Below are positions 44,967-54,363 of a stretch of 64,000 nucleotides of DNA, in pieces. The notes under the pieces were generated by a model, which was given only the letters and a program-made list of their open reading frames with translations, was not told the origin of the DNA and ran no database searches. Origin of the DNA: an uncultured Collinsella sp. (GTDB taxonomy: Bacteria; Actinomycetota; Coriobacteriia; Coriobacteriales; Coriobacteriaceae); assembly GCA_902497065.1 (NCBI GenBank), contig CABVDH010000007.1, positions 1 to 64,000 of the forward strand, written 5' to 3'. The position numbers and the translations under genes are program-made. Each line of letters starts with the position of its first letter. The first letter of the stretch is position 1.

Positions 44967-46367
44967 ATGGACTACCGCAAATCAGCCCAAGAGGTGCTCG
45001 ACAACATCGGTGGCGCCGGCAACGTTGTTTCGGCCGCACACTGCGCCACGCGTCTGCGTCTGGTGATTGCCGATAACGCCAAGGTCGACAAGGAGGCCCT
45101 TGAGAATATCGACGGCGCCAAGGGCGTCTTTGAGGCCCAGGGCCAGCTGCAGATTATTTTTGGCACCGGCACCGTCAACAAGGTCTACGAGGAGTTCATC
45201 GCGCTCAGTGGCGTCGAAGCTGCTACCAAGGCCGAGGTCAAGGAGGCCGCGGCGCAGCAGCAGAACATCTTTATGCGTGCCATTAAGGTGCTCGGCGACG
45301 TCTTTGTCCCCATCATCCCCGCCATCGTGGCTTCGGGCCTGCTGCTGGGCATTATGAGCGCCCTCAACTTTATGGCCTCCAACGGCTTTATCGCGCTCGA
45401 CACCAATAACTTTATCTACAAGATCGCCGACCTGGTCTCGGGAACGTCCTTTGGCATTCTGCAGATCCTGATCGGTTACTCCGCCGCTAAGGCCTTTGGC
45501 GCCAACCCGTATCTGGGCGCCGTCGTCGGCGGTGCGTTTATCAACTCCTCGCTGCAGAGCGCCTATACGGTTGCCTCCGAGGGCGTGCAGACCATGGTCA
45601 CTGTCATTCCCGGCGTCTACAGCTTTGAGTGGGTCGGTTATCAGGGCCACGTTATCCCCATCGTTATCGCCTGCGCCATTCTGGCCTTCCTCGAGAAGCG
45701 CCTGCACAAGATCGTTCCCGAGATGTTCGACCTCTTTGTGACCCCGCTCGTCTCGGTGTTCGTGACCGTGCTCGTGACGCTCGTTGCCGTCGGCCCCATC
45801 TTTGTCTGGGCCGAGAACGCCATCCTCGGTCTGATCCAGGCCCTGCTGACCCTGCCCTTCGGCATCGGTTCCTTTATCGTCGGCCTGTTCTATGCCCCCA
45901 CGGTCGTTACCGGTATCCACCAGATGTACACCGCCATCGACCTGGGCCAGCTCGCCCAGTACGGTGTGACCTACTGGCTGCCCATCGCCAGCGCTGCCAA
46001 CATCGCCCAGGGTGGCGCTGCGCTCGCCGTTGCCTTTAAGACCCGCGATGCCAAGATCAAGGGCCTGGCGCTTCCTTCGGCTCTGTCCGCCTTCATGGGC
46101 ATTACCGAGCCTGCCATCTTCGGCGTGAATCTGCGCTTCTTTAAGCCCTTCATCGCCGGCTGCATCGGCGGCGGTTGCGGTGCCCTGGTCTGCGCGCTCA
46201 CCTCGCTTGCCGCTTCCGGCACCGGCGTTACCGGCATCTTCGGTATCCTGCTGTGCCTGGCCCAGCCCGTGCAGTACGCGATCATGTTTGCGGTCGCCGC
46301 GCTGGTTTCCTTTGCCGTCTCGTTTGTTCTGTACAAGGACGAGCCCAAGGCTTCCGAGCAGGCCTAA
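44967..46367 (+). CDS. scrA: PTS sucrose-specific EIIBC transporter
   Basis: The protein is 466 residues and takes up sucrose while phosphorylating it to sucrose 6-phosphate. The EIIB domain has the phosphorylated cysteine Cys26 in SAAHCATRLRLV. The EIIC membrane domain follows from about residue 105 (VFVPIIPAIVASGLLLGIMS, AKAFGANPYLGAVVGG, GFMGITEPAIFGVNLRFF-type conserved GITEPAI). There is no EIIA domain, so EIIA-Glc-like protein must come from elsewhere. ATG 44967 is chosen over an upstream ATG because GGAGGAAAGGG lies just before it. Repression by the neighbouring LacI protein is inferred from the paired operators. Confidence 0.93.
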   Translation: MDYRKSAQEVLDNIGGAGNVVSAAHCATRLRLVIADNAKVDKEALENIDGAKGVFEAQGQLQIIFGTGTVNKVYEEFIALSGVEAATKAEVKEAAAQQQNIFMRAIKVLGDVFVPIIPAIVASGLLLGIMSALNFMASNGFIALDTNNFIYKIADLVSGTSFGILQILIGYSAAKAFGANPYLGAVVGGAFINSSLQSAYTVASEGVQTMVTVIPGVYSFEWVGYQGHVIPIVIACAILAFLEKRLHKIVPEMFDLFVTPLVSVFVTVLVTLVAVGPIFVWAENAILGLIQALLTLPFGIGSFIVGLFYAPTVVTGIHQMYTAIDLGQLAQYGVTYWLPIASAANIAQGGAALAVAFKTRDAKIKGLALPSALSAFMGITEPAIFGVNLRFFKPFIAGCIGGGCGALVCALTSLAASGTGVTGIFGILLCLAQPVQYAIMFAVAALVSFAVSFVLYKDEPKASEQA

Positions 46368-46386
46368 GAGCTTTTGATTGAGGGGT

Positions 46387-46415
46387 GCCCGCGGGTTGTA
46401 TGCTCGCGGGCGTTT
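46387..46415 (+). terminator. Intercistronic hairpin between scrA and scrB
   Basis: GCCCGCG (46387-46393) pairs with CGCGGGC (46405-46411), followed by GTTTC. It may partly terminate or stabilise the scrA message, lowering scrB expression. Confidence 0.5.
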
Positions 46416-46473
46416 CCCGTATCTGGTGCCGATCTCTGGCGCCTTGTAACTTTCGATTCGTTAGGACTTTGAT

Positions 46474-48015
46474 ATGTCTAATGCACTTGGTCGCGACCTT
46501 GCAAAGCTGGTTGCCGCTGTTGACGCCGCCGCCACTGAGTGCGGTCATGGCGCGTATGGCCAGCTCTTCCATATTATGCCGCCGGCGGGCTGGCTCAACG
46601 ACCCCAACGGTCTTTGCCAAGCGGGTGGCGTGTTCCACGCTTATTTTCAATATGCGCCGTTTGATGTCGAGGGCGGCGTTAAAGCCTGGGGCCATGCGAC
46701 GAGCCGCGATCTTATGACGTGGGACTACGTTGGCGCCCCGCTGCTGCCCGACGAGCCGTTCGATTGCCACGGTGTGTATTCGGGCTCCGCGCTTGCCGAG
46801 GATGGCCGCATTCGCGTGCTTTATACGGGCAACGTTAAGCTTTCCGATTCGGACGGGACGTACGACTACGTCAATACCGGCCGCCGCGCTGATACCGTCT
46901 ATGTGGAGAGCGTTGATGGCCTTGCCGGTCGGGAGTTCAGCCAAAAGCGTGTGGTGCTGGCCTCCGAGGATTATCCCGAGGATTTGACCTGCCACGTGCG
47001 TGATCCCAAGGTGTGGCGTGACGCGGACGGGCGTTATCACATGGTGCTGGGCGCGCGTCGTCGCGTGGACGGGCCGCATGTCGATAGCCGTTTTTGTGAG
47101 ATGCATGGCGAGGGTGCCGGGCGCGATGTGGGTGAGATCCTGGTATACGGCTCGACCGATATGCTGAGTTGGGAGCTCGAGAGCCGTGTGTCTACGCCCG
47201 AGCGCTTTGGCTTTATGTGGGAGTGCCCGGGATACCTTGAGCTTGAGGCGGATGGCGGTGTACCGGCGAAGTGGCTTTCCTTCTCGCCCCAGGGGCTCGA
47301 GGGCGGTCGTTGGGACCGCGGCAACGTATACGCCGCTGGCTATATGCCTGTATCGGGCGACATTACCGGTGGTGACGGTGCCTATGAGCTGGGCGAGTTC
47401 CGCCTGTGGGACGCCGGTTTTGACTTCTATGCTCCGCAGGAGTTCACGACCGAGGACGGTCGCCACATTTTGATTGGCTGGATGGGCATGCCCGATGAGC
47501 CGACCTATGACAATGCGCCCACCGTGGCGTGCGGCTGGCAGCACTGCATGACAGTGCCGCGCGAGCTTACGGCCGGTGACGGCGGCGTGGTGCTGCAGCA
47601 GCCGGCGCGCGAGATCGAGCTCCATTATGCCTCGGTGCGTGTGGGGGAGGGCTCGTTGGAGGTTGACGGCGATACCTGCTTTGACCTTGCTGTCGACGGT
47701 GTTGACGGCGCGTTTACCGCGATTGTTGATGGCGAGCTGAAGCTGGCGTATGTGCCCGCCGAGGGCGGACTGCCCTCGCGCTTTGAGATGCGATTTACCG
47801 ATGAGGGTCGCGCTTCTGCCGGCTGCGGTCGTACCGTGCGTTGGGAGCCCGTCGACGAGGTTCGTAACGTGCGCATTGTTGGCGATGTCTCCTCGGTCGA
47901 GGTGTTTGTGAACGATGGCGCGCTGGTGTTCTCGACGCGCATCTATCCCGAGGCCTATGGCGTGACCGTTGACGCTCCGGGTGCGAGCGTGAACTATCAC
48001 GCGCTCAACATCTAG
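46474..48015 (+). CDS. scrB: Sucrose-6-phosphate hydrolase (GH32)
   Basis: The protein is 513 residues and splits sucrose 6-phosphate into glucose 6-phosphate and fructose in the cytoplasm. GH32 catalytic motifs are present: the nucleophile Asp43 in GWLNDPNGLC, the transition-state Asp in CHVRDPKVW, and the acid/base Glu in FMWECPGYLEL. A C-terminal beta-sandwich domain follows (VEVFVNDGALVFSTRIYPEA). No signal peptide is present, which fits an intracellular enzyme working behind the PTS. ATG 46474 follows GTTAGGAC. A strong terminator closes the operon. Confidence 0.93.
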   Translation: MSNALGRDLAKLVAAVDAAATECGHGAYGQLFHIMPPAGWLNDPNGLCQAGGVFHAYFQYAPFDVEGGVKAWGHATSRDLMTWDYVGAPLLPDEPFDCHGVYSGSALAEDGRIRVLYTGNVKLSDSDGTYDYVNTGRRADTVYVESVDGLAGREFSQKRVVLASEDYPEDLTCHVRDPKVWRDADGRYHMVLGARRRVDGPHVDSRFCEMHGEGAGRDVGEILVYGSTDMLSWELESRVSTPERFGFMWECPGYLELEADGGVPAKWLSFSPQGLEGGRWDRGNVYAAGYMPVSGDITGGDGAYELGEFRLWDAGFDFYAPQEFTTEDGRHILIGWMGMPDEPTYDNAPTVACGWQHCMTVPRELTAGDGGVVLQQPAREIELHYASVRVGEGSLEVDGDTCFDLAVDGVDGAFTAIVDGELKLAYVPAEGGLPSRFEMRFTDEGRASAGCGRTVRWEPVDEVRNVRIVGDVSSVEVFVNDGALVFSTRIYPEAYGVTVDAPGASVNYHALNI

Positions 48016-48053
48016 GCGTTTCGTCGCATATCGGCGCTATACTGCAGCCGTTG

Positions 48054-48089
48054 CCCACGATGCGGGGAACACCCGCATCGTGGGTTTTT
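48054..48089 (+). terminator. Intrinsic terminator of the sucrose operon
   Basis: CCCACGATGCGGG (48054-48066) pairs perfectly with CCCGCATCGTGGG (48072-48084), followed by TTTTT. Confidence 0.93.
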
Positions 48090-48111
48090 GCTTATGAAGG
48101 GATGGTGCCGT

Positions 48112-49116
48112 GTGGGCGTACAGCAGCTAGAAGAGGCTTGGGCTTTGAGGACCGGCGCGCGTGAGGCGCAGTTGCTTGCGGCCCCGCATGTGCCGGCAGG
48201 GCTGTCGCAGCTGGGGATTGTGCGTCCCTGCGACCGCCTGGTGGCCTTTGCGGACGACTTTGTCGATGCGTTTGCGAGCGGCTTTGATTGCTGCGATGTC
48301 GCGCTGGTGGGCTCGCCGTCCGCCGAGGCGTTTGCCGCTGCGTCCGAGGGCTTTGATGCTTCGTTTGATGCCGAGGGGCCGCACCTGTGGTGGTTCATTA
48401 ACTCCATCGGCGGGTTTGGTCTGCGTGTGCCCGATCTGCGTGCGCTGGGTCGGGCGGCGCGTGAGGCCCATGCGCTGCTGGTTGTTGACAACACCGTGGC
48501 GTCGGCTTTTGGCTGCGATCCGCTGCGGCTGGGTGCCGTGCTGTCGCTCGAGGCGCTCGATCGTGTATGCGCCGGTGAGGCTCCGCGCAAGTTGGTTGCC
48601 GTATCGGTGGCACGCTCGCAGCTCAAGCGCCATCGCGTGGATGCCGCGGCTGAGTGCGTGCATGCCCTGCTTGAGGGCTGTGGCTTGGCCAAGCTTGATA
48701 TGCCTGCTGACGAGGCCGGTGTGCTGAAGCGCGGGCTGGACTCGCTCGATGCCCGCATGCAGGCGCATTTCGATCGCGCCCGTGCGCTGGCCGAGTATCT
48801 GGCCGCCAACGAGATGGTGCGCAACGTGCGCTATCCCGGGCTGAGCTCGCACCCCGACCATGCAGTTGCAACGGGAATCCTCGAGCACGGCTTTGGTCCG
48901 GCAGTTGAATTTGACCTTATCGAGCGTAGCGCGGGAGAGCTGTTCGACGCTTTGCCCGGGGAGTTTCGCACATCGCCCGCCGGCGGCGCAACGACGCGCC
49001 TTTCGGCTCCACGCGGCAAGCAGGGGAGCGCCATCCGCCTCTTCGCCGGAACCGATGACCCCTTGGTCGTAGCGTCCGCCCTAGACAACGCCCTCCGTAA
49101 ATTAGCTACCCTTTGA
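48112..49116 (+). CDS. Cys/Met-metabolism PLP-fold protein, probably without the catalytic lysine
   Basis: The protein is 334 residues, shorter than the usual 380-400 of cystathionine gamma-synthase/lyase proteins. The Asp that contacts the PLP ring is kept in LLVVDNTVASAFGCDPLRLG, and RNVRYPGLSSHPDHAVATGI and GFGPAVEFDL match the C-terminal domain. However the segment that should read SATK-Y-x-GGH appears as VAVSVARSQLKRH, so the Schiff-base lysine seems replaced by Arg (or shifted by four residues). The N-terminal substrate/phosphate arm is also reduced. I chose GTG 48112 with AAGGGA 9 bases upstream. It may be a non-catalytic relative or have a new function. It overlaps the convergent ModE-like gene by 11 bases. 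Confidence 0.65.
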   Translation: MGVQQLEEAWALRTGAREAQLLAAPHVPAGLSQLGIVRPCDRLVAFADDFVDAFASGFDCCDVALVGSPSAEAFAAASEGFDASFDAEGPHLWWFINSIGGFGLRVPDLRALGRAAREAHALLVVDNTVASAFGCDPLRLGAVLSLEALDRVCAGEAPRKLVAVSVARSQLKRHRVDAAAECVHALLEGCGLAKLDMPADEAGVLKRGLDSLDARMQAHFDRARALAEYLAANEMVRNVRYPGLSSHPDHAVATGILEHGFGPAVEFDLIERSAGELFDALPGEFRTSPAGGATTRLSAPRGKQGSAIRLFAGTDDPLVVASALDNALRKLATL

Positions 49117-49459
49117 TGCTGGCGATGAGGGCGTTGGCTTTGGTGGCAATGACGTTGTTGATGTCGGCCTGCAGCTCCTCGTAGACCGCTATGGCTCGCT
49201 CGCCGGCGGGGGTGAGGGTGGATCCGCGGGCTCCGTCGCGCTCGATGAGTTTGCAGCCCAGCTGACCTTCGGCCTCGTTCACGATGCGCCAGGCCTTGGA
49301 ATACGCCATGCCCATGCTCTTGGCGGCACGGTTGAGCGAGTGCTCGCGGGCAATACCCTGCAGCAGCAAGACGCAGCCATGACCAAACACGCCCGGCAAA
49401 TCCTTGTCGCACGCTTGAATGACCAACTTTGCCGTCGTCTTGTACTCCATATGCTCCAC
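49106..49459 (-). CDS. ModE-like winged-helix regulator (DNA-binding domain only)
   Basis: The protein is 117 residues. The winged-helix domain carries LLLQGIAREHSLNRAAKSMG, MAYSKAWRIVNEAEGQLGCK and GSTLTPAGERAIAVYEEL, which match the N-terminal domain of ModE and its LysR-like group. The molybdate-binding MOP domains are missing, as in several short homologs found with molybdenum or selenium enzymes. The start is GTG 49459 (GGGGAG upstream) or ATG 49450. The target is unknown. A molybdenum hydroxylase lies at the window start but not nearby. It overlaps the PLP-fold gene tail to tail. Confidence 0.8.
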   Translation of the reverse strand: MEHMEYKTTAKLVIQACDKDLPGVFGHGCVLLLQGIAREHSLNRAAKSMGMAYSKAWRIVNEAEGQLGCKLIERDGARGSTLTPAGERAIAVYEELQADINNVIATKANALIASIKG

Positions 49460-49643
49460 GTCTCCCCGCTAAAGTGTTTGCTGGGCAAACGCAAAGCCTG
49501 CGTCAAACCCTCGTGTGCTCTTCTTAAATCATGCATTGTAGCAGTCAAAGTGCGTTAAGATACTTCCCCAGTATTGGGCGCCCAAGGTTGGGCTGGGTCC
49601 TACGAGGCCTGCAGCCGACCGGTCGCATGGAAAAAGGAGAAAC

Positions 49644-51155
49644 ATGGCTACGTTCTTTCCCGGTGAGTCCCACACGTTTTCGGAGTATCTGCTGGTCCCT
49701 GGTTACTCGTCCTCGCAGTGCATCCCCAACAACGTCTCTCTTAAGACGCCGCTGACCCGCTTTAAGCGCGGTGAGAAGCCGGCAATCACCCTGAACATCC
49801 CCATGGTTTCCGCCATCATGCAGTCCGTCTCGGGCGTCGACATGGGTGTCGCGCTCGCTACCGAGGGTGGCCTGTCCTTCATTTACGGTTCCCAGAGCGC
49901 CGAGTCCGAGGCCGCTATGGTCAAGGCCGTCAAGGATCACAAGGCCGGTTTCGTTCAGTCCGATTCCACGCTGACCCCCGACATGACCATGGAGCAGGTC
50001 ATTGAGCTCAAGGAGAAGACCGGCCACTCCACCATGCCGGTTACCGACGACGGCACTCCCAAGGGCAAGCTCCTGGGCATCGTCACCAGCCGTGACTATC
50101 GTCCCAGTCGCGATGACCACCAGACGAAGGTCTCCGAGTTCATGACCCCGCGTGAGCAGCTCATCGTGGGCGACAAGAACATCAGCCTCAAGGTTGCCAA
50201 CGACGTCATCTGGGACAACAAGCTCAACGCCCTGCCCATCGTCGACGACAACGATCACCTGATGGGTATCGTCTTCCGCAAGGACTATGACAGCCACAAG
50301 ACCAACCCCAACGAGCTGCTCGACGGCGACAAGCGCTACATGGTCGGCGCCGGTATCAACACCCGTGACTATGCCGAGCGCGTGCCGCTGCTCATCGAGG
50401 CCGGCGCCGATGTCCTGTGCATCGACTCTTCCGAGGGCTTCAGCGAGTGGCAGAAGCGCACCATTGAGTGGATCCGCGCCAACTACGGCGAGGACGTCAA
50501 GGTCGGCGCCGGTAACGTCGTCGACGCCGAGGGCTTCCGCTTTTTGGCCGACTGCGGTGCCGATTTCATCAAGGTCGGTATCGGCGGCGGCTCCATCTGC
50601 ATCACCCGCGAGACCAAGGGTATCGGCCGCGGCCAGGCCACCGCGCTGATCGACGTCTGCCGCGCCCGTGACGAGTACTACGAGGAGACCGGTGTCTACG
50701 TGCCCGTTTGCTCCGATGGTGGCATCGTCTACGACTACCACATGACGCTCGCTCTTGCCATGGGTGCCGACTTTATGATGCTGGGCCGTTACTTCGCTCG
50801 CTTCGACGAGAGCCCGACCGAGCGCGTCAACGTCAACGGCCAGTACATGAAGGAGTACTGGGGCGAGGGTTCTGCGCGTGCCCGCAACTGGCAGCGCTAC
50901 GACCTGGGCGGCGCCGCGAAGCTCAGCTTCGTCGAGGGTGTCGACTCCTACGTTCCTTACGCCGGTTCCCTCAAGGACGGCGTGGGCGGCACGCTTTACA
51001 AGGTCAAGTCCACGATGTGCAACTGCGGTGCCCTCTCGATCCCCGAGCTCCAGGAAAAGGCACGCCTAACGCTGGTCAGCTCCACCTCCATCGTCGAAGG
51101 CGGCGCCCACGACGTAGTCGTGAAGGACTCCCAGCAAAGCGTCAGCTACCGCTAA
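49644..51155 (+). CDS. guaB: Inosine-5'-monophosphate dehydrogenase
   Basis: The protein is 503 residues and converts IMP to XMP with NAD+, the committed step to GMP. The TIM barrel has [28 protein letters not shown], the active-site loop [12 protein letters not shown] with catalytic Cys319, and [20 protein letters not shown]. Two CBS domains are inserted (about residues 105-225: [40 protein letters not shown]). AAAAAGGAG lies just before ATG 49644. The upstream region shows no purine riboswitch that I can recognise. It ends before a structured spacer. Confidence 0.95.
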   Translation: MATFFPGESHTFSEYLLVPGYSSSQCIPNNVSLKTPLTRFKRGEKPAITLNIPMVSAIMQSVSGVDMGVALATEGGLSFIYGSQSAESEAAMVKAVKDHKAGFVQSDSTLTPDMTMEQVIELKEKTGHSTMPVTDDGTPKGKLLGIVTSRDYRPSRDDHQTKVSEFMTPREQLIVGDKNISLKVANDVIWDNKLNALPIVDDNDHLMGIVFRKDYDSHKTNPNELLDGDKRYMVGAGINTRDYAERVPLLIEAGADVLCIDSSEGFSEWQKRTIEWIRANYGEDVKVGAGNVVDAEGFRFLADCGADFIKVGIGGGSICITRETKGIGRGQATALIDVCRARDEYYEETGVYVPVCSDGGIVYDYHMTLALAMGADFMMLGRYFARFDESPTERVNVNGQYMKEYWGEGSARARNWQRYDLGGAAKLSFVEGVDSYVPYAGSLKDGVGGTLYKVKSTMCNCGALSIPELQEKARLTLVSSTSIVEGGAHDVVVKDSQQSVSYR

Positions 51156-51160
51156 GCGGC

Positions 51161-51253
51161 TTTCCCAAGCACCGCACCTTGCCGTTCAAACCGTCGCTCG
51201 CGTACCAAAGTACGCGTCGCTCCTCTTTCACGGCAATCTGCGGCACTTGGAAA
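51161..51253. repeat. Foldback element after guaB
   Basis: Nested pairings occur over 93 bases: TTTCC-CAAG with CTTGG-AAA at the ends, then CCGCA with TGCGG, TTGCCGT with ACGGCAA, and a central CGCGTAC-CAAA-GTACGCG. It begins 5 bases after the guaB stop. It differs in sequence from the other foldbacks in the window. Confidence 0.6.
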
Positions 51254-51317
51254 ACCCGACCATGCTTGGGCGGGTAACAATTAGCGGTTGATTCACAACC
51301 ACGTTATTTAGATAAAG

Positions 51318-51350
51318 CGAGATGCCCGCAAGTCGCAGGCATCTCGCTTG
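51318..51350 (+). terminator. Terminator between guaB and leuS
   Basis: GCGAGATGCC pairs with GGCATCTCGC (51318-51346), followed by TTGTTG. Confidence 0.7.
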
Positions 51351-51357
51351 TTGTATT

Positions 51358-51366
51358 TGCTATCAT
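51358..51366 (+). promoter_or_regulatory. Extended -10 promoter of leuS
   Basis: TGCTATCAT is identical to the element before tRNA-Leu. Transcription would begin near 51373, so the foldback at 51385 would form the very 5' end of the mRNA. Confidence 0.45.
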
Positions 51367-51384
51367 CATGCGAGTTAACGATGT

Positions 51385-51502
51385 GGCGGGGCGTTCTTAC
51401 CTTTGCTCGCTGCAAGTTCCGCACGAGCCGAAGAGCACTTAATGTGCTCTTCGTGCGAGCAGGACTGTCCGCAGCAGCGAGCAAAGGTAAGAACGCCCCG
51501 CC
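51385..51502 (+). ncRNA. Foldback leader element upstream of leuS (copy 3 of 3)
   Basis: A perfect 28-bp stem (51385-51412 with 51475-51502) closes an inner region with GAAGAGCAC-TTAAT-GTGCTCTTC. The inner hairpin and the blocks GTTCCGCACGAGCC and GTGCGAGCAGGAC match copy 1 before valS; the outer stem sequence is different. The right arm ends 26 bases before the leuS start. The repeated placement in aminoacyl-tRNA synthetase leaders is suggestive, but copy 2 behind valS shows it is not restricted to leaders. Confidence 0.6.
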
Positions 51503-51528
51503 CCAACCGAGATAACAAAGGAGCTGAT

Positions 51529-54105
51529 ATGTGCGATTGCACAGATCATAAGGACGAGATCCCTGCCTACGACGCGCAGGCCATTGAGTCCAGGTGGATG
51601 AAGGCCTGGGAGGACTCCAACCTCTTTGCCGTCGATACCGACGAGAGCAAGCCCAAGAAGTACGTGCTCGAGATGTTCCCGTATCCGTCGGGCGACCTGC
51701 ACATGGGCCACGCGCGCAACTACACCATCGGCGATGCCATGGCCCGTCAGGCCCGCATGCGCGGCTACGACGTGCTGCATCCCATCGGCTTTGACGCCTT
51801 TGGCCTGCCCGCCGAGAACGCCGCCATCAAGCACAATACGCAGGCTGCCGCCTGGACGTATAAGAACATGGACCAGGCGCTCGCCACGATGAAGCGCATG
51901 GGCTTCTCCTACGATCTGGATCGCATGGTCAAGACCTGCAGCCCCGACTACTACCGCTGGGGTCAGTGGATCTTTGAGAAGATGTGGGAAAAGGGCCTGG
52001 TCTATCGTAAGAAGAACCCGGTCAACTGGTGCCCCACCTGCAAGACCGTTCTGGCTAACGAGCAGGTTACCGAGGGCAAGTGCTGGCGCTGCGGCACCGA
52101 GCCCGAGAAGCGCGACCTGGAGCAGTGGTACTTCAAGATCACCGAGTACTCCCAGGAGCTGCTCGACGACCTGGAGAAGCTCCCCGGCTGGCCTGAGCGC
52201 GTCAAGCAGATGCAGGCCAACTGGATCGGTCGCTCCGAGGGCGCCGAGGTCGACTTTACCCTGTGCGACCAGGACGGCGAGCCTATCGAGGGCGATGAGG
52301 GCAAGATCACCGTCTTCACCACGCGAGCCGATACCCTTTTTGGCGTCTCCTTCTTTGTCCTGGCTCCCGAGTACGCCGGCCTGCACGAGCTCGTCGAGGG
52401 CACGGAGTACGAGGAGGCCGTTACCAAGATCGTCGAGGACTCCAAGCATATCTCTGCCGTCGAGCGTGCCCAGGGCACCCTCGAGAAGCACGGTGCCTTC
52501 ACGGGCCGCTATGTGGTAAACCCCGTTAACGGCGAGAAGGTCCCCGTGTGGGTTGCCGATTATGTCGTTGCCGACTACGGCACCGGCGCCGTCATGGCCG
52601 TTCCCTGCGGCGACCAGCGCGACTTTGAGTTTGCCCGTAAGTACGACCTGCCGATCGTGCCGATCATCCTGGACGATGACGATCGCGCTGCCGTCGAGGC
52701 CAGCGGCGAGACCATCGATACCTTCCATGCCGAGACCGTCGACTGGGATTGCGCCCACGCTGCCGAGGGCACGCTCGTCCAGTCCGGCAAGTACACCGGC
52801 ATGCGCGGCGGTAAGCACTCCGAGGGCGAGGCTGCAATCGTGGCCGACCTCGAGGCCATGGGCTGTGGTCGTCGCAAGGTCGAGTTCCGTCTGCGCGACT
52901 GGCTCATCAGCCGCCAGCGCTATTGGGGCAACCCCATCCCGGCCATCCACTGCGAGCATTGCGGCATCGTGCCCGTGCCCGATGATCAGCTGCCGGTGAC
53001 GCTGCCCGAGAACCTGGACCTGGGCGCTGGCGAAACCCTTGCCGAGTGCAAGGAGTTCTACGAGACCACCTGCCCGGTCTGCGGTCGCCCGGCCAAGCGC
53101 GAGACCGATACCATGGACACCTTCACCTGCTCCAGCTGGTATTACCTGCGCTATACCGATCCGCACAACACCGAGCTGCCCTTCTCCCGTGAGGCTGCCG
53201 ACCGTTGGATGCCCGTCGATAACTACATCGGCGGCATCGAGCACGCTATTTTGCACCTGCTCTACAGCCGCTTCTTTACCAAGGCACTGCGCGACCTGGG
53301 CCTGCTGAGCGTGGACGAGCCCTTCACCAACCTGCTGTGCCAGGGCATGGTCAAGGACGAGAACGGCGACACCATGTCCAAGTCCAAGGGCAATGTCGTG
53401 CCCCCGAGCTCGGTCATCGAGCCCTACGGTGCCGACACCATGCGTTTGGCGATCCTGTTTATCGCCCCGCCCGAGAAGGACTTCGACTGGGATCCCAAGG
53501 CCGTCGAGGGCGCCAACCGCTTTATCAAGCGCGCCTGGCGTATCGTTTGGCAGCTCGTCCAGTCCGGTGACGCCAACGTGGCCTTCGACAAGTCCGCGCT
53601 CGACGAGGTTGCGATGAAGCTCTATCGCGAGCGTCACCGCACCATCGCCAAGTGCACTGAGGACTTCGACCGCGGCCAGTTCAACACCGCGATCTCGGCC
53701 GTCATGGAGCTCGTCAACGCGGCGAGCGCCTACCTCAACGCCACCGAGGGTACCGCCCGCGACAAGGCGCTGTGCTACGGCGTGGCCAAGGACATCGTGA
53801 GCGTCCTTGCCCCCATCTGCCCGTTCTGGGCCGACGAGCTGTGGCACGAGGCGCTCGGCTGCGAGGGCAACGCCTACACCGCCGCCTGGCCCGATTTCGA
53901 CCTGGCCGAGTCCGTTGAGGACACGGTGCAGATCGTGGTCCAGGTGCTCGGCAAGGTCCGCGGCCGCGTCGACGTTGCCCGCGATGCCTCCAATGAGGAT
54001 ATGCAGGCTGCCGCCGAGGCCGCCGTCGCCAAGTGGCTCGACGGCAAGACGGTCGTCAAGGCCATCTGCGTGCCCGGCAAGCTGGTCAACCTGGTGGTCA
54101 AGTAA
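51529..54105 (+). CDS. leuS: Leucyl-tRNA synthetase
   Basis: This class I synthetase for leucine is 858 residues. The HIGH-type motif is in [20 protein letters not shown] (about residue 50). The CP1 editing domain includes [20 protein letters not shown]. Zinc-like Cys pairs occur in [12 protein letters not shown] and CWRCGTE. KMSKS appears as [10 protein letters not shown]. The C-terminal anticodon-binding and tRNA-contact domain ends LVNLVVK. ATG 51529 has AAGGAG at 8 bases and replaces a longer open frame that runs through the leader hairpin. Confidence 0.97.
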   Translation: MCDCTDHKDEIPAYDAQAIESRWMKAWEDSNLFAVDTDESKPKKYVLEMFPYPSGDLHMGHARNYTIGDAMARQARMRGYDVLHPIGFDAFGLPAENAAIKHNTQAAAWTYKNMDQALATMKRMGFSYDLDRMVKTCSPDYYRWGQWIFEKMWEKGLVYRKKNPVNWCPTCKTVLANEQVTEGKCWRCGTEPEKRDLEQWYFKITEYSQELLDDLEKLPGWPERVKQMQANWIGRSEGAEVDFTLCDQDGEPIEGDEGKITVFTTRADTLFGVSFFVLAPEYAGLHELVEGTEYEEAVTKIVEDSKHISAVERAQGTLEKHGAFTGRYVVNPVNGEKVPVWVADYVVADYGTGAVMAVPCGDQRDFEFARKYDLPIVPIILDDDDRAAVEASGETIDTFHAETVDWDCAHAAEGTLVQSGKYTGMRGGKHSEGEAAIVADLEAMGCGRRKVEFRLRDWLISRQRYWGNPIPAIHCEHCGIVPVPDDQLPVTLPENLDLGAGETLAECKEFYETTCPVCGRPAKRETDTMDTFTCSSWYYLRYTDPHNTELPFSREAADRWMPVDNYIGGIEHAILHLLYSRFFTKALRDLGLLSVDEPFTNLLCQGMVKDENGDTMSKSKGNVVPPSSVIEPYGADTMRLAILFIAPPEKDFDWDPKAVEGANRFIKRAWRIVWQLVQSGDANVAFDKSALDEVAMKLYRERHRTIAKCTEDFDRGQFNTAISAVMELVNAASAYLNATEGTARDKALCYGVAKDIVSVLAPICPFWADELWHEALGCEGNAYTAAWPDFDLAESVEDTVQIVVQVLGKVRGRVDVARDASNEDMQAAAEAAVAKWLDGKTVVKAICVPGKLVNLVVK

Positions 54106-54133
54106 GCATTGCGCGCCTAGCTGACGCATAAAA

Positions 54134-54170
54134 GACGAGGGGCGATCCGGTTGGGTCGTCCCTCGTTTTT
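54134..54170 (+). terminator. Intrinsic terminator after leuS
   Basis: ACGAGGG pairs with CCCTCGT, with an inner CGATCC/GGGTCG extension, and TTTTT follows. Confidence 0.9.
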
Positions 54171-54256
54171 CATGTACCTGTCCTGATGTCTGCGGTCAAT
54201 TGTCCTATTCTTGTGGAGAAGCTGTGCGCACGCTGACCTGCAGATTCGTACTGTGC

Positions 54257-54285
54257 TTGCACGTTTCCGCAGCTATTGGTATAGT
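54257..54285 (+). promoter_or_regulatory. Promoter of the rimP-nusA-infB operon
   Basis: A -35 box TTGCAC (54257-54262) and a -10 box TATAGT (54280-54285) are separated by 17 bases. The transcript would start near 54292, 72 bases before rimP. Confidence 0.75.
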
Positions 54286-54311
54286 TTGCTTGCAAATGAA
54301 GTTGTAATTGA

Positions 54312-54343
54312 AAGAAGTGGGGTTTCGGCCCCGCTTCTTTTTT
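54312..54343 (+). terminator. Leader terminator (attenuator) in front of rimP
   Basis: GAAGTGGGG pairs with CCCCGCTTC (one G-U pair) around the loop TTTCGG, followed by six T. It lies between the promoter and rimP, only 20 bases before the rimP start and about 20 bases after the predicted transcription start. The gene cluster can therefore be expressed only by readthrough. Autoregulation by NusA, the second gene, is a natural hypothesis. Confidence 0.85.
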
Positions 54344-54363
54344 GTATGGATGGAGGTGCCGCA

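Larger units (their letters stand above)
51156..51528. other. Spacer between guaB and leuS, mostly structured elements
   Basis: There is no gene in this 373-base stretch. From left to right it holds a foldback (51161-51253), a terminator (51318-51350), an extended -10 promoter (51358-51366) and the leuS leader foldback (51385-51502). Confidence 0.7.

Noticed and set aside
49460..49643. Purine riboswitch before guaB
   Set aside because: The leader lacks the conserved three-way-junction sequence and no terminator switch is visible.
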